From Nostoc sp. MS1 (GTDB lineage: Bacteria; Cyanobacteriota; Cyanobacteriia; Cyanobacteriales; Nostocaceae), in contig NZ_AP023441.1 in the NCBI RefSeq assembly GCF_019976755.1, positions 5,825,501 through 5,889,500 on the forward strand: a DNA stretch of 64,000 nt. Reading direction: 5' to 3'. How positions within the stretch are numbered: the first letter of the stretch is position 1; each line of letters opens with the position of its first letter. Positions 44,580 to 53,634 of this stretch are shown here, piece by piece. The position numbers and the translations under genes were made by a program. Under the pieces are notes generated by a model. It was given only the letters and a program-made list of their open reading frames with translations. It was not told where the DNA came from and searched no databases.

Positions 44580-46733
44580 ATGAAATATCCCAATGTACTG
44601 CAACATAACGAAGAAGACTGTGGGGCAGCTTGTTTGGCTTCGATCGCCAAGTATTACGGACGTACATTTACTCTCAACCGCATTCGTGAAGCAGCTGGAA
44701 CTTATCGCTCCGGTACAACTTTACTCGGTTTAAAACAAGGAGCAGAGGCACTAGGATTTACCAATGTTAGAGGTGTTAAAGTTACTCTCAATGTAATTGA
44801 TGAGCGCAGTATTCCCCTACCTTGTATTATTCATTGGAAAGGTTTTCACTGGGTTGTCTTATACGGAAAAAAGGGTAAGAAATACCTAATTGGCGATCCG
44901 GCGATCGATGGACTTCAATACATCGAGAAACATTGGTTAGAGCAAGCTTGGCAGGATGGCATTTGTCTCGTTCTTGAACCCGATCCCGTTAAATTTCTGG
45001 CTCAAGAGGATGAAAGTGATAAGATAGGTGGATTATCGCAGTTTGTCAAGCATATTTGGCATGAACGTCCCCTATTTTTCCAGATATTAATTCTTAATTT
45101 AGTAGTAGGATTAATTGCCTTAGCTGCTCCTTTACTTCTGCAAATTTTAACGGATGATGTACTACTAAGAGGAGATAATCAGTTACTAACTCGCCTTATT
45201 ATTGCCATTCTGACAATAAATTTAGTTGGTAGTAGTTTAGATTGGTTACAAGCCAGTTTTATCTCTCACTTCGCTCAAAGATTAGAATTAAAACTAATTT
45301 TGCAGTTTGCCCAACAAATTTTACGTTTACCCCTAAGTTATTACGAATCCCGTAGGAGTGGAGAAGTTACTAGCCGCTTAAGGGATATTCAATTGATCAA
45401 TCAACTAGTTTCGCAAGTTTTGATCAATTTACCTGGTCAGTTATTTGTGGCTATAGTTTCTTTAGCCTTGATGCTTTATTACAATATAAAACTGACTTTA
45501 ATAGCATCTGTACTCTCATTTTTGATGCTTTCATCAACATTGGTATTCCTCCCAGTACTACGGCAAAAAACTAGAAATTTACTCAGTAAGGAAACTGAAA
45601 ATCAAGGTATTTTAGTAGAAACTTTTAAAGGAGCAATTACTCTTAAAACTCTCGCAGCTGCACCTCAGTTATGGGAAGAATTTAAATTTCGGTTTAGTCG
45701 CTTGGCGAAAGTCTCTTTTTCAACTATTCAAATTAGTATTACTAACAATACTTTTTCTCGATTAGTAGAGCGAATAGGCGGAATTGTCTTTCTTGGGTTT
45801 GGTAGTAGCTTGGTAATTAATCAAGAGTTAACTACTGGACAATTACTCGCACTTTATAGCCTGTATCGTAATATTACGATACTACTAATTAATTTGGTAG
45901 TTTTTACTGATGAATTTGTCCGTGTTGATGCAGCAGCACAAAGAATCAATGAAGTAATTGAACATTCATCTGAAACTGATAAAGATAACCATAAACCTTA
46001 TGTTACTTTTTCTGGAGACGATACAATTAATTGCACAAATATTAATTTTAATTATACGGGACGCATAACGCTTTTAGAAGATTTTAGTCTGACTATACCA
46101 GGAGGCAAAGTTATTGCTCTCATTGGTCAATCTGGTTGCGGCAAAAGTACCCTCACCAAATTAATGGCAGGTTTATATCCTTTGCAATCAGGCAAGATTC
46201 GGATCGGTGATTACAATATAGAAGATATTTCTTTAGATTGCCTACGTCAGCAAGTTGTTTTAGTTCCTCAAGACCCCCATTTTTGGAGTCGCAGTATTAT
46301 TGATAATTTTAATTTAATCGATCCTAAAATTACTTTTGAAGAAATTGTCACTGCTTGTAAGCTGGCAGAAGCCGATGAATTTATTAGCGATTTACCAAGC
46401 CGTTATCAAACAATTTTAGGAGAATTTGGAGCTAACCTTTCAGGAGGACAACGACAAAGATTAACTATTGCTAGAGCTATTGCCAAAAAACCACCAGTTT
46501 TAATTTTAGATGAATCTACAAGTGCGCTTGATCCTGTTAGTGAAACAAAAATATTAGACAACATATTACAATATCGTCAAGGTAAAACAACAATTTTAAT
46601 TAGCCATCGTCCGCGAGTTATTCAGCGTGCTGATTGGATCGTTTTTCTAGATAAAGGGCGCTTAAAGATTCAAGGAACTCTCGAAGAATTATCTCAACAA
46701 CCAGGTGATCATTTAAATTTTATTATTGCTTAA
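44580..46733 (+). CDS. Peptidase-containing ABC transporter (PCAT), C39 family
   Basis: This 717-residue exporter has an N-terminal C39 peptidase with the triad C14 (NEEDCGAAC), H90 (KGFHWVVLYG) and D106 (IGDPAID). Six transmembrane helices follow (about 155-430), then an ABC ATPase with Walker A GQSGCGKST near 515, signature LSGGQRQR near 620 and Walker B VLILDEST near 640. It should cut the leader after Gly-Gly and export the core peptide through the inner membrane. It lies directly after the TPR gene and before hlyD. Confidence 0.95.
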   Translation: MKYPNVLQHNEEDCGAACLASIAKYYGRTFTLNRIREAAGTYRSGTTLLGLKQGAEALGFTNVRGVKVTLNVIDERSIPLPCIIHWKGFHWVVLYGKKGKKYLIGDPAIDGLQYIEKHWLEQAWQDGICLVLEPDPVKFLAQEDESDKIGGLSQFVKHIWHERPLFFQILILNLVVGLIALAAPLLLQILTDDVLLRGDNQLLTRLIIAILTINLVGSSLDWLQASFISHFAQRLELKLILQFAQQILRLPLSYYESRRSGEVTSRLRDIQLINQLVSQVLINLPGQLFVAIVSLALMLYYNIKLTLIASVLSFLMLSSTLVFLPVLRQKTRNLLSKETENQGILVETFKGAITLKTLAAAPQLWEEFKFRFSRLAKVSFSTIQISITNNTFSRLVERIGGIVFLGFGSSLVINQELTTGQLLALYSLYRNITILLINLVVFTDEFVRVDAAAQRINEVIEHSSETDKDNHKPYVTFSGDDTINCTNINFNYTGRITLLEDFSLTIPGGKVIALIGQSGCGKSTLTKLMAGLYPLQSGKIRIGDYNIEDISLDCLRQQVVLVPQDPHFWSRSIIDNFNLIDPKITFEEIVTACKLAEADEFISDLPSRYQTILGEFGANLSGGQRQRLTIARAIAKKPPVLILDESTSALDPVSETKILDNILQYRQGKTTILISHRPRVIQRADWIVFLDKGRLKIQGTLEELSQQPGDHLNFIIA

Positions 46734-46774
46734 TCTTTAAACTGCTTGGAACTTACTATAAGGAGTTTTATATT

Positions 46775-48265
46775 TTGAACACTTCTCAAGAAGATTTTTT
46801 ATTTTTAGGCGAAGAACAAGAATTATTACCATCGCTCAATCGTTGGATGAACTGGGGCGGATTGTTGATTGTGGGAACAGTGGCAGCGACAATTATTGTA
46901 TCCTCAGTCTTCAAATATAATGTTAGCGTTCAAGCCCCAGCTACTATTCGTCCTGATGGAGAATTGCGAGTTGTTCAGCCAGGAATTGAAGGACAGATCA
47001 AAGAAATTTTTGTGAAACCAAATCAAGAAGTAAAAGCAGGAGACATTCTTGTATCTTTGGATGATACTCGCTTACAAATTCAAAAAAGCCAGTTAGAAAC
47101 TCGCCTGCAACAATCTAAATTGCAATTGTCGCAAATTAACGCGCAAATTCGCGCTCAAGATGCTCGGATTTTAGCAGAAACAGAAAGAAGCGATCGCGCT
47201 ATTGTTTCTGCTAAAGCTGAACTGAATCGTTCTCGACGAGAATATCGAGATAAACAAATTACCAGCCAAGCGGATGTAGAAGAAGCACAAGCTAAGGTTA
47301 GAAGTGCCAGAGAAAAGTTGCAACAGACCCAAGCGGAGTTAAAAGCAATCGAGGCTAATTCACGAGCGCTACAAGCTTCGTTTAACTCAGCAGTAGTTAA
47401 GCGTGATCGCTATAAAATCGTAGCTGAACAAGGTGCTTTACCTCTAGATCAATTAGAAGAAGCTCAACTCGCGGTTAATCAGCAAACAGAAGCGCTAGAA
47501 GCTCAAAAAGCTACTACTCAGGCTCATCAAAAACTAATTGAACAGCATAAACAAGACTTAGCAGCCGCCATTGCTAACTTGCAGAGAGTGCAAGCCTTCC
47601 TGAAACCCGACCCCGCAGAAGTCACAGTCGCCAATGAAAAAGTTTTCCAAGAGAAAGCGACTATTAGTTCACTCTTAGCAAATCTGACAAAAGAGCGAGA
47701 TGCACTGATTGAACAGCAAATTAACTTACAAAAACAGACAAAAAGTGATCTTCAAGAACTACAAAAAGTGGCTTTTGACTTACAACATACTTTCATTAAA
47801 GCCCCTATCGATGGCATTATTTTAAAAATCAATCTTCGCAATCCAGGTCAAACAGTCGCAAACAACACAGAAATCGCTCAGATTTCTCCTAGCAAGACCC
47901 CATTAATTATTAAAGCTTTAGTCACGGCTCAGGATGTTAATAAGGTGAAAAGCGGGCAAAAAGCACTGTTGAAAGTTTCGGCCTGTCCTTATCCAGATTA
48001 TGGTACACTCAAAAGCCAAGTTAAGCAAATTTCTCCTGACTCTGCATCTGTTGAAAGCTACAATGAAACTTCTCCAACAACAGCAAACAAAAGCGATCGC
48101 ACTGTTTATGAAGTCACAATTGCACCAGAAAGTATGGCTTTAAAGCAAGGATTAAATCAGTGCTTTATCCAATCAGGAATGGAAGGAAAAGTTGAGATTA
48201 TTTCTGGACAAGAAACAATTCTGCAATCTCTGTTAAGAAAAGCGAGATTACAGACAGATTTATAG
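46775..48265 (+). CDS. HlyD-family membrane fusion protein
   Basis: The ~496-residue periplasmic adaptor has one N-terminal transmembrane segment (GGLLIVGTVAATIIVSSVF, about 29-47), a biotinyl-lipoyl-like domain (RPDGELRVVQPGIEGQIKEIFVKPNQEVKAGDILVSLD), a long coiled coil and a C-terminal beta barrel. It links the PCAT to an outer membrane channel, so the peptide would be secreted across the envelope. The start is TTG at 46775, with AAGGAG at 46760. The nearest in-frame ATG comes only 24 codons later. Confidence 0.88.
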   Translation: MNTSQEDFLFLGEEQELLPSLNRWMNWGGLLIVGTVAATIIVSSVFKYNVSVQAPATIRPDGELRVVQPGIEGQIKEIFVKPNQEVKAGDILVSLDDTRLQIQKSQLETRLQQSKLQLSQINAQIRAQDARILAETERSDRAIVSAKAELNRSRREYRDKQITSQADVEEAQAKVRSAREKLQQTQAELKAIEANSRALQASFNSAVVKRDRYKIVAEQGALPLDQLEEAQLAVNQQTEALEAQKATTQAHQKLIEQHKQDLAAAIANLQRVQAFLKPDPAEVTVANEKVFQEKATISSLLANLTKERDALIEQQINLQKQTKSDLQELQKVAFDLQHTFIKAPIDGIILKINLRNPGQTVANNTEIAQISPSKTPLIIKALVTAQDVNKVKSGQKALLKVSACPYPDYGTLKSQVKQISPDSASVESYNETSPTTANKSDRTVYEVTIAPESMALKQGLNQCFIQSGMEGKVEIISGQETILQSLLRKARLQTDL

Positions 48266-48345
48266 TTATGGTTGAAAATCTATTGAGCTTGGTGGAAAAA
48301 CTCAGACCTTTGGGGGCGTAGTTTTCTAAGGTAGTGATTTGCGGG

Positions 48346-48623
48346 ATGAATATAGAAGAAATACGATCGCTCGGCCCTTTGCAAGTCGTCGGTAGGAAAG
48401 CGATCGCAGGTGCGTTGTTAGGGGGAATTTTAGGGACTACCGCTACTATCTGGGCTTATTTTCTCCAGGTCGATTTGAAGTAGCGATCGCTGTTGGTGCG
48501 AGTTTAATAGCTATTTCGCTTTTTGCTCCTGCCTTAATGTCAGCACCATTTATCACTACAACCGTTGACGTACTTGGAGTTTTAATTTACTTCAACTTGG
48601 CACGGGTAATTTTAAGGTTGTAA
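48346..48623 (+). pseudogene. MgtE-type Mg2+ transporter fragment
   Basis: Two reading frames together encode the C-terminal membrane domain of an MgtE transporter. Frame 1 (48346-48483) gives IEEIRSLGPLQVVGRKAIAG, then ALLGGILGTTATIWAYF. After a shift, frame 2 gives GRFEVAIAVGASLIAISLFA followed by PALMSAPFITTTVDVLGVLI and YFNLARVILRL. The N-terminal CBS and intracellular domains are absent and the frame is broken, so this is a decayed remnant. Confidence 0.75.
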
Positions 48624-48669
48624 AATGTTGACTGTTGACTGTTGACTAATGACTAATAACCAATGACAT

Positions 48670-48927
48670 TTACAATTCTGTAGCCGTATCAGGAGCAACA
48701 ATTTCACCAGTTCCCAATTCCAGTATCATGTCTTGGTCGGTGATTAATTCGTTCAATTCTTTAACTTGTAAATTCATTTCCTCACACGCTTTTCTTAGTT
48801 CTCGTGCGAATTTATTTAAGTCATCGCCATAGCCACATTGATAAGCCGCAGTTTCTATTCCCTGTTTGGCATTTGCCCTCGCACAATCTACTAATTCTGT
48901 GCCATGTAATGGTTTTAGGGATGCCAT
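48670..48927 (-). CDS. Conserved small cyanobacterial protein, unknown
   Basis: The 85-residue acidic helical protein contains LVDCARANAKQGIETAAYQCGYGDDLNKFARELRKACEEM and ends TGEIVAPDTATEL. Three cysteines lie in the N-terminal half. I do not recognise a family. It has its own short upstream spacer and no operon neighbour. Confidence 0.55.
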   Translation of the reverse strand: MASLKPLHGTELVDCARANAKQGIETAAYQCGYGDDLNKFARELRKACEEMNLQVKELNELITDQDMILELGTGEIVAPDTATEL

Positions 48928-49086
48928 AAGCCGTTTTTTTTCTTAAATGTTCTTTATTATATATAGCAATTGTTCAGTATTAGATCATCTCTCTGTTGGC
49001 AGACAAAAAAGGGGAGTTAGGAGAGGGAAAGAGGTTTTTTACTGAAAAATCAGCAAATTTTAACAACTTTCCCTTCCCCTTCATTT

Positions 49087-49944
49087 TTAAGCGTTAACGA
49101 CTTCACCACCGTTAGGATGTAAAACTTGACCAGACATATAAGAGGAGTCATCAGAAGCTAAAAATACATAGCTTGGCGCTACTTCTTCTGGTTGTCCTGC
49201 TCGTTGCATTGGTACTTGTTTACCAAAGCTTTCTACTTTTTCTTCAGGGAATGTAGAGGGAATTAAAGGTGTCCAAATAGGACCGGGTGCAACAGCATTA
49301 ACTCTAATGCCCTTGCTAACTAAATTTTGTGATAAGGAACGGGTGAAAGCAACAATTGCCCCTTTTGTTGCAGAGTAATCGAGCAATTGAGGACTGCCTT
49401 TATAGGCTGTAACTGATGTAGTATTTATAATTGCACTACCTTGTTTTAAGTGTTTGAGTGCAGCTTTGGTTAAATAAAACATCGAAAAAATGTTAGTGCG
49501 GAATGTCCGTTCTAACTGTTCAGCCGTAATATCTTCGATACTTTCTTGGGGATGTTGTTCAGCCGCATTATTGATGAGAATATCCAATTTCCCAAACTCA
49601 TTGACAGTTTGTTGGATAGCACGCTGACAAAAAGCTTCATCTGTGATGTCTCCAGCGATCGCTACAGCACGCCGTCCATATTCTTCTACTGAATGTTTAG
49701 TTTCTTCTGCATCGCCGTGTTCGCTGAGATAAACAAACGCTACATCTGCACCTTCTTTGGCAAATGCGATCGCCACAGCACGACCAATTCCACTATCACC
49801 ACCAGTAATTAAAGCAACTTTATCTTTTAATTTACCGCTACCCTGATATTTCTCATCATCAGCTTTGGGTTTTGGCTGCATTTTCGATTCTGTACCAGGT
49901 GGCTGTTGTTTCTGTGGTGGTTGTAATGTTTGATTCTCTGGCAT
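49087..49944 (-). CDS. SDR-family NAD(P)-dependent oxidoreductase
   Basis: This ~285-residue short-chain dehydrogenase has the cofactor motif TGGDSGIGRA near residue 47, the catalytic Ser in NTTSVTAYKGS and the YSATKG motif (Tyr/Lys). The N-terminal stretch is Gln/Pro-rich (MPENQTLQPPQKQQPPGTES), as in YghA/glucose dehydrogenase-type SDRs linked to general stress responses. I chose MPENQ at 49944. The frame opens 25 codons earlier but there is no ribosome site there. A strong stem-loop lies upstream. Confidence 0.87.
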   Translation of the reverse strand: MPENQTLQPPQKQQPPGTESKMQPKPKADDEKYQGSGKLKDKVALITGGDSGIGRAVAIAFAKEGADVAFVYLSEHGDAEETKHSVEEYGRRAVAIAGDITDEAFCQRAIQQTVNEFGKLDILINNAAEQHPQESIEDITAEQLERTFRTNIFSMFYLTKAALKHLKQGSAIINTTSVTAYKGSPQLLDYSATKGAIVAFTRSLSQNLVSKGIRVNAVAPGPIWTPLIPSTFPEEKVESFGKQVPMQRAGQPEEVAPSYVFLASDDSSYMSGQVLHPNGGEVVNA

Positions 49945-50014
49945 ATCTTTTTCTCGGTAATATTTTAGCAATTTATTATTAGAGATTAAAAAATTAATTG
50001 ACTTTTTTAATCCC

Positions 50015-50059
50015 CACAATTAGACCTTGGATCGACAACCAACCCAAGGTCTAATTGTG
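50015..50059. other. Orphan 16-bp perfect hairpin upstream of the SDR gene
   Basis: Arms at 50015-50030 and 50044-50059 pair over all 16 positions (starting CACAATTAGACC) with a 13-nt loop. T-rich sequence follows on the plus strand. It does not sit at the end of an annotated gene. It could be a small RNA terminator, an attenuator or a repeat. Confidence 0.45.
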
Positions 50060-50346
50060 CTTTTGCTCTCACTTGCAAATAGCAAGTTTACGCATTTTCA
50101 CCCCGGATATTAGCCAAACATATTCACTGCTGGCTATTTTATGTAACTAACAATATTGCTCCTCACACCCAACACACAAGGATTAATTCGACTACGGAAA
50201 ACAAGTACACAACTCTCTTTTGATGTAGGATTGCTCCTATTCATCTGCCTTAAAATTAACTATTATGTAATTAATATTTATCGGTCTTTAGGGGGAAACC
50301 AAACTAAGTTATTATCAATCCACAGGGTGAAAAAATTAGAAATATT
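50060..50346. other. Spacer between SDR and O-methyltransferase genes
   Basis: This AT-rich spacer has a weak 64-codon frame (50156-50350) without family resemblance. I do not call it a gene. Confidence 0.4.
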
Positions 50347-51009
50347 ATGACAACTCGCACTCTGGGCATCCCAGAAAACTTATATGACTATTTACTATCC
50401 ATTTCTTTACGGGAACCAGAGATATTAACTCAATTACGCCACCAAACAGCCCAGCACCCTGTAGGAAGAATGCAGATAGCGCCAGAACAAGGACAATTTA
50501 TGGCGTTGTTGGTGCAGTTAATTGGGGCAAAGAAAACCTTAGAAGTGGGAGTATTTACAGGCTACAGTGCGTTGATAGTTGCCCTAGCTTTACCTGCTGA
50601 GGGGAAGGTGGTAGCTTGTGATATTAGTGCAGAGTTTACCAGCATTGCCCAACATTATTGGCAACAAGCCAAAGTAGCCCACAAAATTGAATTACATCTC
50701 GCCCCAGCTTTGGAAACTTTAGACAAATTACTCGCAGTCGGGGAAGCGGAAACCTTTGACTTTGCCTTTATTGATGCGGATAAGAGCAACTACGATAATT
50801 ATTATGAGCGATCGCTGCAATTAATCCGTCCAGGCGGTCTTATTGCCATTGATAATGTTCTTTGGTCTGGTAGAGTCGCCGACCCCCAAGTACAAGATAA
50901 TCGGACAAAGAAAATCCGCGCCTTCAACGAAAAGTTACTACAAGACCAGCGCATCGGTTTAAGCCTCGTTCCTATTGGTGATGGCTTAACTTTGGCAAGG
51001 AAGAATTAA
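50347..51009 (+). CDS. SAM-dependent O-methyltransferase (caffeoyl-CoA type)
   Basis: The 220-residue class I methyltransferase resembles the caffeoyl-CoA/catechol O-methyltransferase family: TLEVGVFTGYSALIVALALP (SAM motif I, near residue 61), VVACDISAEFTSIAQ, FDFAFIDADKSNYDNYYE (metal-binding aspartates) and LIRPGGLIAIDNVLWSGRV. It probably uses Mg2+ and a phenolic substrate, which is not identified. It starts at ATG 50347 and is convergent with the atp operon. Confidence 0.88.
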   Translation: MTTRTLGIPENLYDYLLSISLREPEILTQLRHQTAQHPVGRMQIAPEQGQFMALLVQLIGAKKTLEVGVFTGYSALIVALALPAEGKVVACDISAEFTSIAQHYWQQAKVAHKIELHLAPALETLDKLLAVGEAETFDFAFIDADKSNYDNYYERSLQLIRPGGLIAIDNVLWSGRVADPQVQDNRTKKIRAFNEKLLQDQRIGLSLVPIGDGLTLARKN

Positions 51010-51157
51010 TATTTAAGTAATATGAAAGGTGAGCAAAATTAAATTGCCCACCTTGCAAAACTTAGTATGTATGATTTTCTGTCAATTCTTCAAAATTCGT
51101 TAAAAATAAGAAGTTCAAAATTGAAAACCTTACAACATATAGCTTGGTTAATTTTGA

Positions 51158-51290
51158 ATTTTGAATTTTGCGGAAAGTTGCGGTGCGGTGAATCCAGCCC
51201 TGTAGGCGGGTTTCCCGCCGTAGGGGACTGGTGAACCCGGAGGGGGGTTCCCCCCGTTGAGCAAACTTTCCAAGACGAATTTTGAATTGA
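51158..51290. repeat. Dispersed palindromic element, copy B (inverted)
   Basis: Reverse-complement relative of copy A: GCGGAAAGTT at 51170-51179 and AACTTTCCAAGACG at 51264-51277, ending in TTGAATTGA two bases before the atpC stop. Its interior includes a 38-bp palindromic module (51194-51231). Confidence 0.8.
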
Positions 51291-51292
51291 TT

Positions 51293-51706
51293 CTATACCA
51301 TACCGCCAGCAGCTTGAAAACGAGCGCGAGCGCGTTTAAAGGCTTGATTGGCTTGGATTTGGGCTTGGCGATCGCCTTGTGGTACTTGATTCAGCTTTGT
51401 TTGCGCTTGGCTGTATGCAGTACGTGCTTCTTCTAGGTTGATCGCGTCGCCGCGTTCTGCACCATTTACGAGGATAGTGACTTCATTTTCCTCAACTTCG
51501 GCAAAACCACCCAATAGGGCGATCGCTTGCCAGTTTTGGCTTTTGCTGGCGCGTACTCGTAGTACACCTGTATCCAGCGCAGTTAACAGTGGAGCGTGTC
51601 CACTCAGGATACCTAGCTGACCGGTAGTGCTGGGTAAAACCACTTCATCAGCTTCCGCATCCCACACTGTTTTATCTGGGGAAATTACACGGACAGTTAG
51701 GGTCAT
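51293..51706 (-). CDS. atpC: ATP synthase F1 subunit epsilon
   Basis: The 137-residue epsilon subunit has LTVRVISPDKTVWDAEADEVVLPSTTGQLGILSGHAPLLTAL at the N-terminus and a helical C-terminal domain ending RARFQAAGGMV. It connects the central stalk to the c-ring and inhibits ATP hydrolysis. I chose ATG 51706 (MTLTVRV); the longer frame runs into heptad repeats. It is downstream of atpB (beta) with a 166-bp repeat-filled spacer. This is the cyanobacterial atpB-atpE operon (epsilon is atpE in older cyanobacterial naming). Confidence 0.95.
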   Translation of the reverse strand: MTLTVRVISPDKTVWDAEADEVVLPSTTGQLGILSGHAPLLTALDTGVLRVRASKSQNWQAIALLGGFAEVEENEVTILVNGAERGDAINLEEARTAYSQAQTKLNQVPQGDRQAQIQANQAFKRARARFQAAGGMV

Positions 51707-51872
51707 AAGTTGTAAATTGTCAAGAGTCAACAGTCCATAGTCCATAGTCCATAGTCAACAGTCAACAGTCATGTAGCTTTGGACTCTCCGGGTACGCCAG
51801 TCCCCTGCGGCGGGAAACCCGCCTACAGGGCTGGACTCACTAATGACTATTGACTAATGACTATTGACTAAT
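51707..51872. repeat. Repeat-filled spacer between atpB and atpC
   Basis: Heptads GTCCATA and GTCAACA (about 51730-51772) and GACTAAT/GACTATT (51838-51870) flank a 38-bp imperfect palindrome (51797-51834). The palindrome is the inverted near-copy (one mismatch) of the module at 51194-51231 on the other side of atpC. Confidence 0.8.
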
Positions 51873-53321
51873 TTAGCCTTTGATTTTTTCAGCTTTAGCG
51901 ATCGCTTCGTTGATGTCGCCTACCAAGTAGAAGGCTTGCTCTGGCAGATCATCTAATTCACCAGAGAGAATCTTCTGGAACCCTTTGATGGTGTCTTCTA
52001 ACTTCACGTACTTACCAGGAGAACCTGTGAATACTTCAGCTACGAAGAAGGGTTGAGACAAGAAACGCTCAATCTTACGGGCGCGTGCTACTGTTAGACG
52101 GTCTTCTTCAGACAATTCGTCTAAACCCAAGATAGCGATGATGTCTTGTAATTCTTTGTAGCGTTGCAAGGTTGATTGGACAGCACGAGCAGTATTGTAG
52201 TGTTCGTCACCAACGATGTTGGGCTGCAACATTGTAGAAGTGGAACCCAGAGGATCTACCGCAGGATAAATACCTTTAGATGCCAAACCGCGAGATAGTA
52301 CTGTTGTACCATCTAAGTGAGCAAAGGTGGTAGCAGGTGCGGGGTCTGTTAAGTCGTCCGCAGGTACGTATACTGCTTGAATTGAGGTAATAGAACCTTC
52401 GGTTGTGGAGGTAATGCGTTCTTGCAGTTCACCTACGTCAGTACCCAATGTAGGCTGATATCCTACCGCAGAAGGCATCCGACCCAACAGCGCGGATACT
52501 TCAGAACCTGCTTGTACGAAGCGGAAGATGTTGTCAATAAATAACAGTACGTCTTGCTTGTTGACATCGCGGAAGTATTCAGCCATTGTCAAACCAGACA
52601 AACCTACCCGCATTCTTGCTCCGGGTGGTTCGTTCATCTGACCGTACACTAGCGCAATCTTCGATTCATTGAGGTTCTCGTTGTTGATTACCCCAGATTC
52701 AATCATTTCGTTGTAGAGGTCATTCCCTTCACGGGTACGCTCTCCCACACCAGCGAACACAGACACGCCACCGTGTTGGGTAGCGATGTTGTTGATCAAC
52801 TCCATCATGATTACGGTCTTGCCTACGCCTGCACCGCCGAACAGACCAATTTTACCGCCGCGTCTGTAGGGGGTTAAGAGGTCAACAACCTTAATCCCTG
52901 TCTCGAACACAGAAGGCTTGGTTTCTAAGTCTGTGAGTTTAGGGGCTGAACGGTGGATGGGTAGAGTTTCTTCGTTATTAACTGGCCCTCTGTTGTCTAC
53001 AGGTTCGCCAAGAACGTTGAAAATCCGACCGAGAGTTGCTTTACCAACTGGTACGCTGATAGGAGCGCCTGTATCAACAACTTCCAAACCACGGACTAAG
53101 CCATCGGTGGAACTCATAGCTACGGCGCGGATTTGGTTGTCGCCCAAAAGTTGCTGTACTTCGACAGTCAGGTTGATGTCTTGTCCTGCTTCGTTAGTAC
53201 CTTTGATGGTCAGAGCGTTGTAGATTTGCGGTAACTTACCGCCGGGGAATTTAACGTCTACAACCGGGCCGATGATTTGGGTAATGTAACCGATGTTTGT
53301 TTTTTCTGCGGTGGTGACCAT
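51873..53321 (-). CDS. atpD: ATP synthase F1 subunit beta
   Basis: The 482-residue catalytic subunit has the P-loop GGAGVGKT near residue 163, the DELSEED-like LDELSEEDR motif near 400, ERTREG and the SALLGRMPSAVGYQPTL segment. It hydrolyses or makes ATP at the alpha-beta interface in the thylakoid membrane ATP synthase. In cyanobacteria the beta gene is usually called atpB and pairs with the epsilon gene, as here. The sequence is canonical throughout. Confidence 0.98.
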   Translation of the reverse strand: MVTTAEKTNIGYITQIIGPVVDVKFPGGKLPQIYNALTIKGTNEAGQDINLTVEVQQLLGDNQIRAVAMSSTDGLVRGLEVVDTGAPISVPVGKATLGRIFNVLGEPVDNRGPVNNEETLPIHRSAPKLTDLETKPSVFETGIKVVDLLTPYRRGGKIGLFGGAGVGKTVIMMELINNIATQHGGVSVFAGVGERTREGNDLYNEMIESGVINNENLNESKIALVYGQMNEPPGARMRVGLSGLTMAEYFRDVNKQDVLLFIDNIFRFVQAGSEVSALLGRMPSAVGYQPTLGTDVGELQERITSTTEGSITSIQAVYVPADDLTDPAPATTFAHLDGTTVLSRGLASKGIYPAVDPLGSTSTMLQPNIVGDEHYNTARAVQSTLQRYKELQDIIAILGLDELSEEDRLTVARARKIERFLSQPFFVAEVFTGSPGKYVKLEDTIKGFQKILSGELDDLPEQAFYLVGDINEAIAKAEKIKG

Positions 53322-53634
53322 GCTGCGCCTAGTGATTGAAGCTATATTTCAGATAAGGTCGTAGAAGACATAAGTTTATGCAATGTCATCTTTAACTGTA
53401 GCATCGGAGGGGGACAGAGTTCCGTTAGTAATTCCTTAAAAAAGTTGTTTGAGGACTTGATTCCCACCAGCTTGAGTCAATGACCAACTGTTTATCATAA
53501 GTTGATTCTGAGGCGATCGCGCCAAAATTGTTGATTAATCGAGCAGCAATAAATCAAGGGCTGATTCTTGTGGGGTGGGGAAATATGAGGAACGGCAAGA
53601 TGCTAATCCCTCAACAACATCTACAGCTACGCCT
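53322..53634. promoter_or_regulatory. Upstream region of the atpB operon
   Basis: The 313-bp gap between holB and the beta subunit gene should carry the atp promoter. No gene was recognised and no clear consensus promoter could be assigned. Confidence 0.45.

Noticed and set aside
48268..48321. 17-codon frame after hlyD
   Set aside because: Too short to support and no GG leader; not a second precursor peptide.
50156..50350. 64-codon plus-strand frame before the O-methyltransferase
   Set aside because: No ribosome site, no family resemblance and AT-rich non-coding composition.
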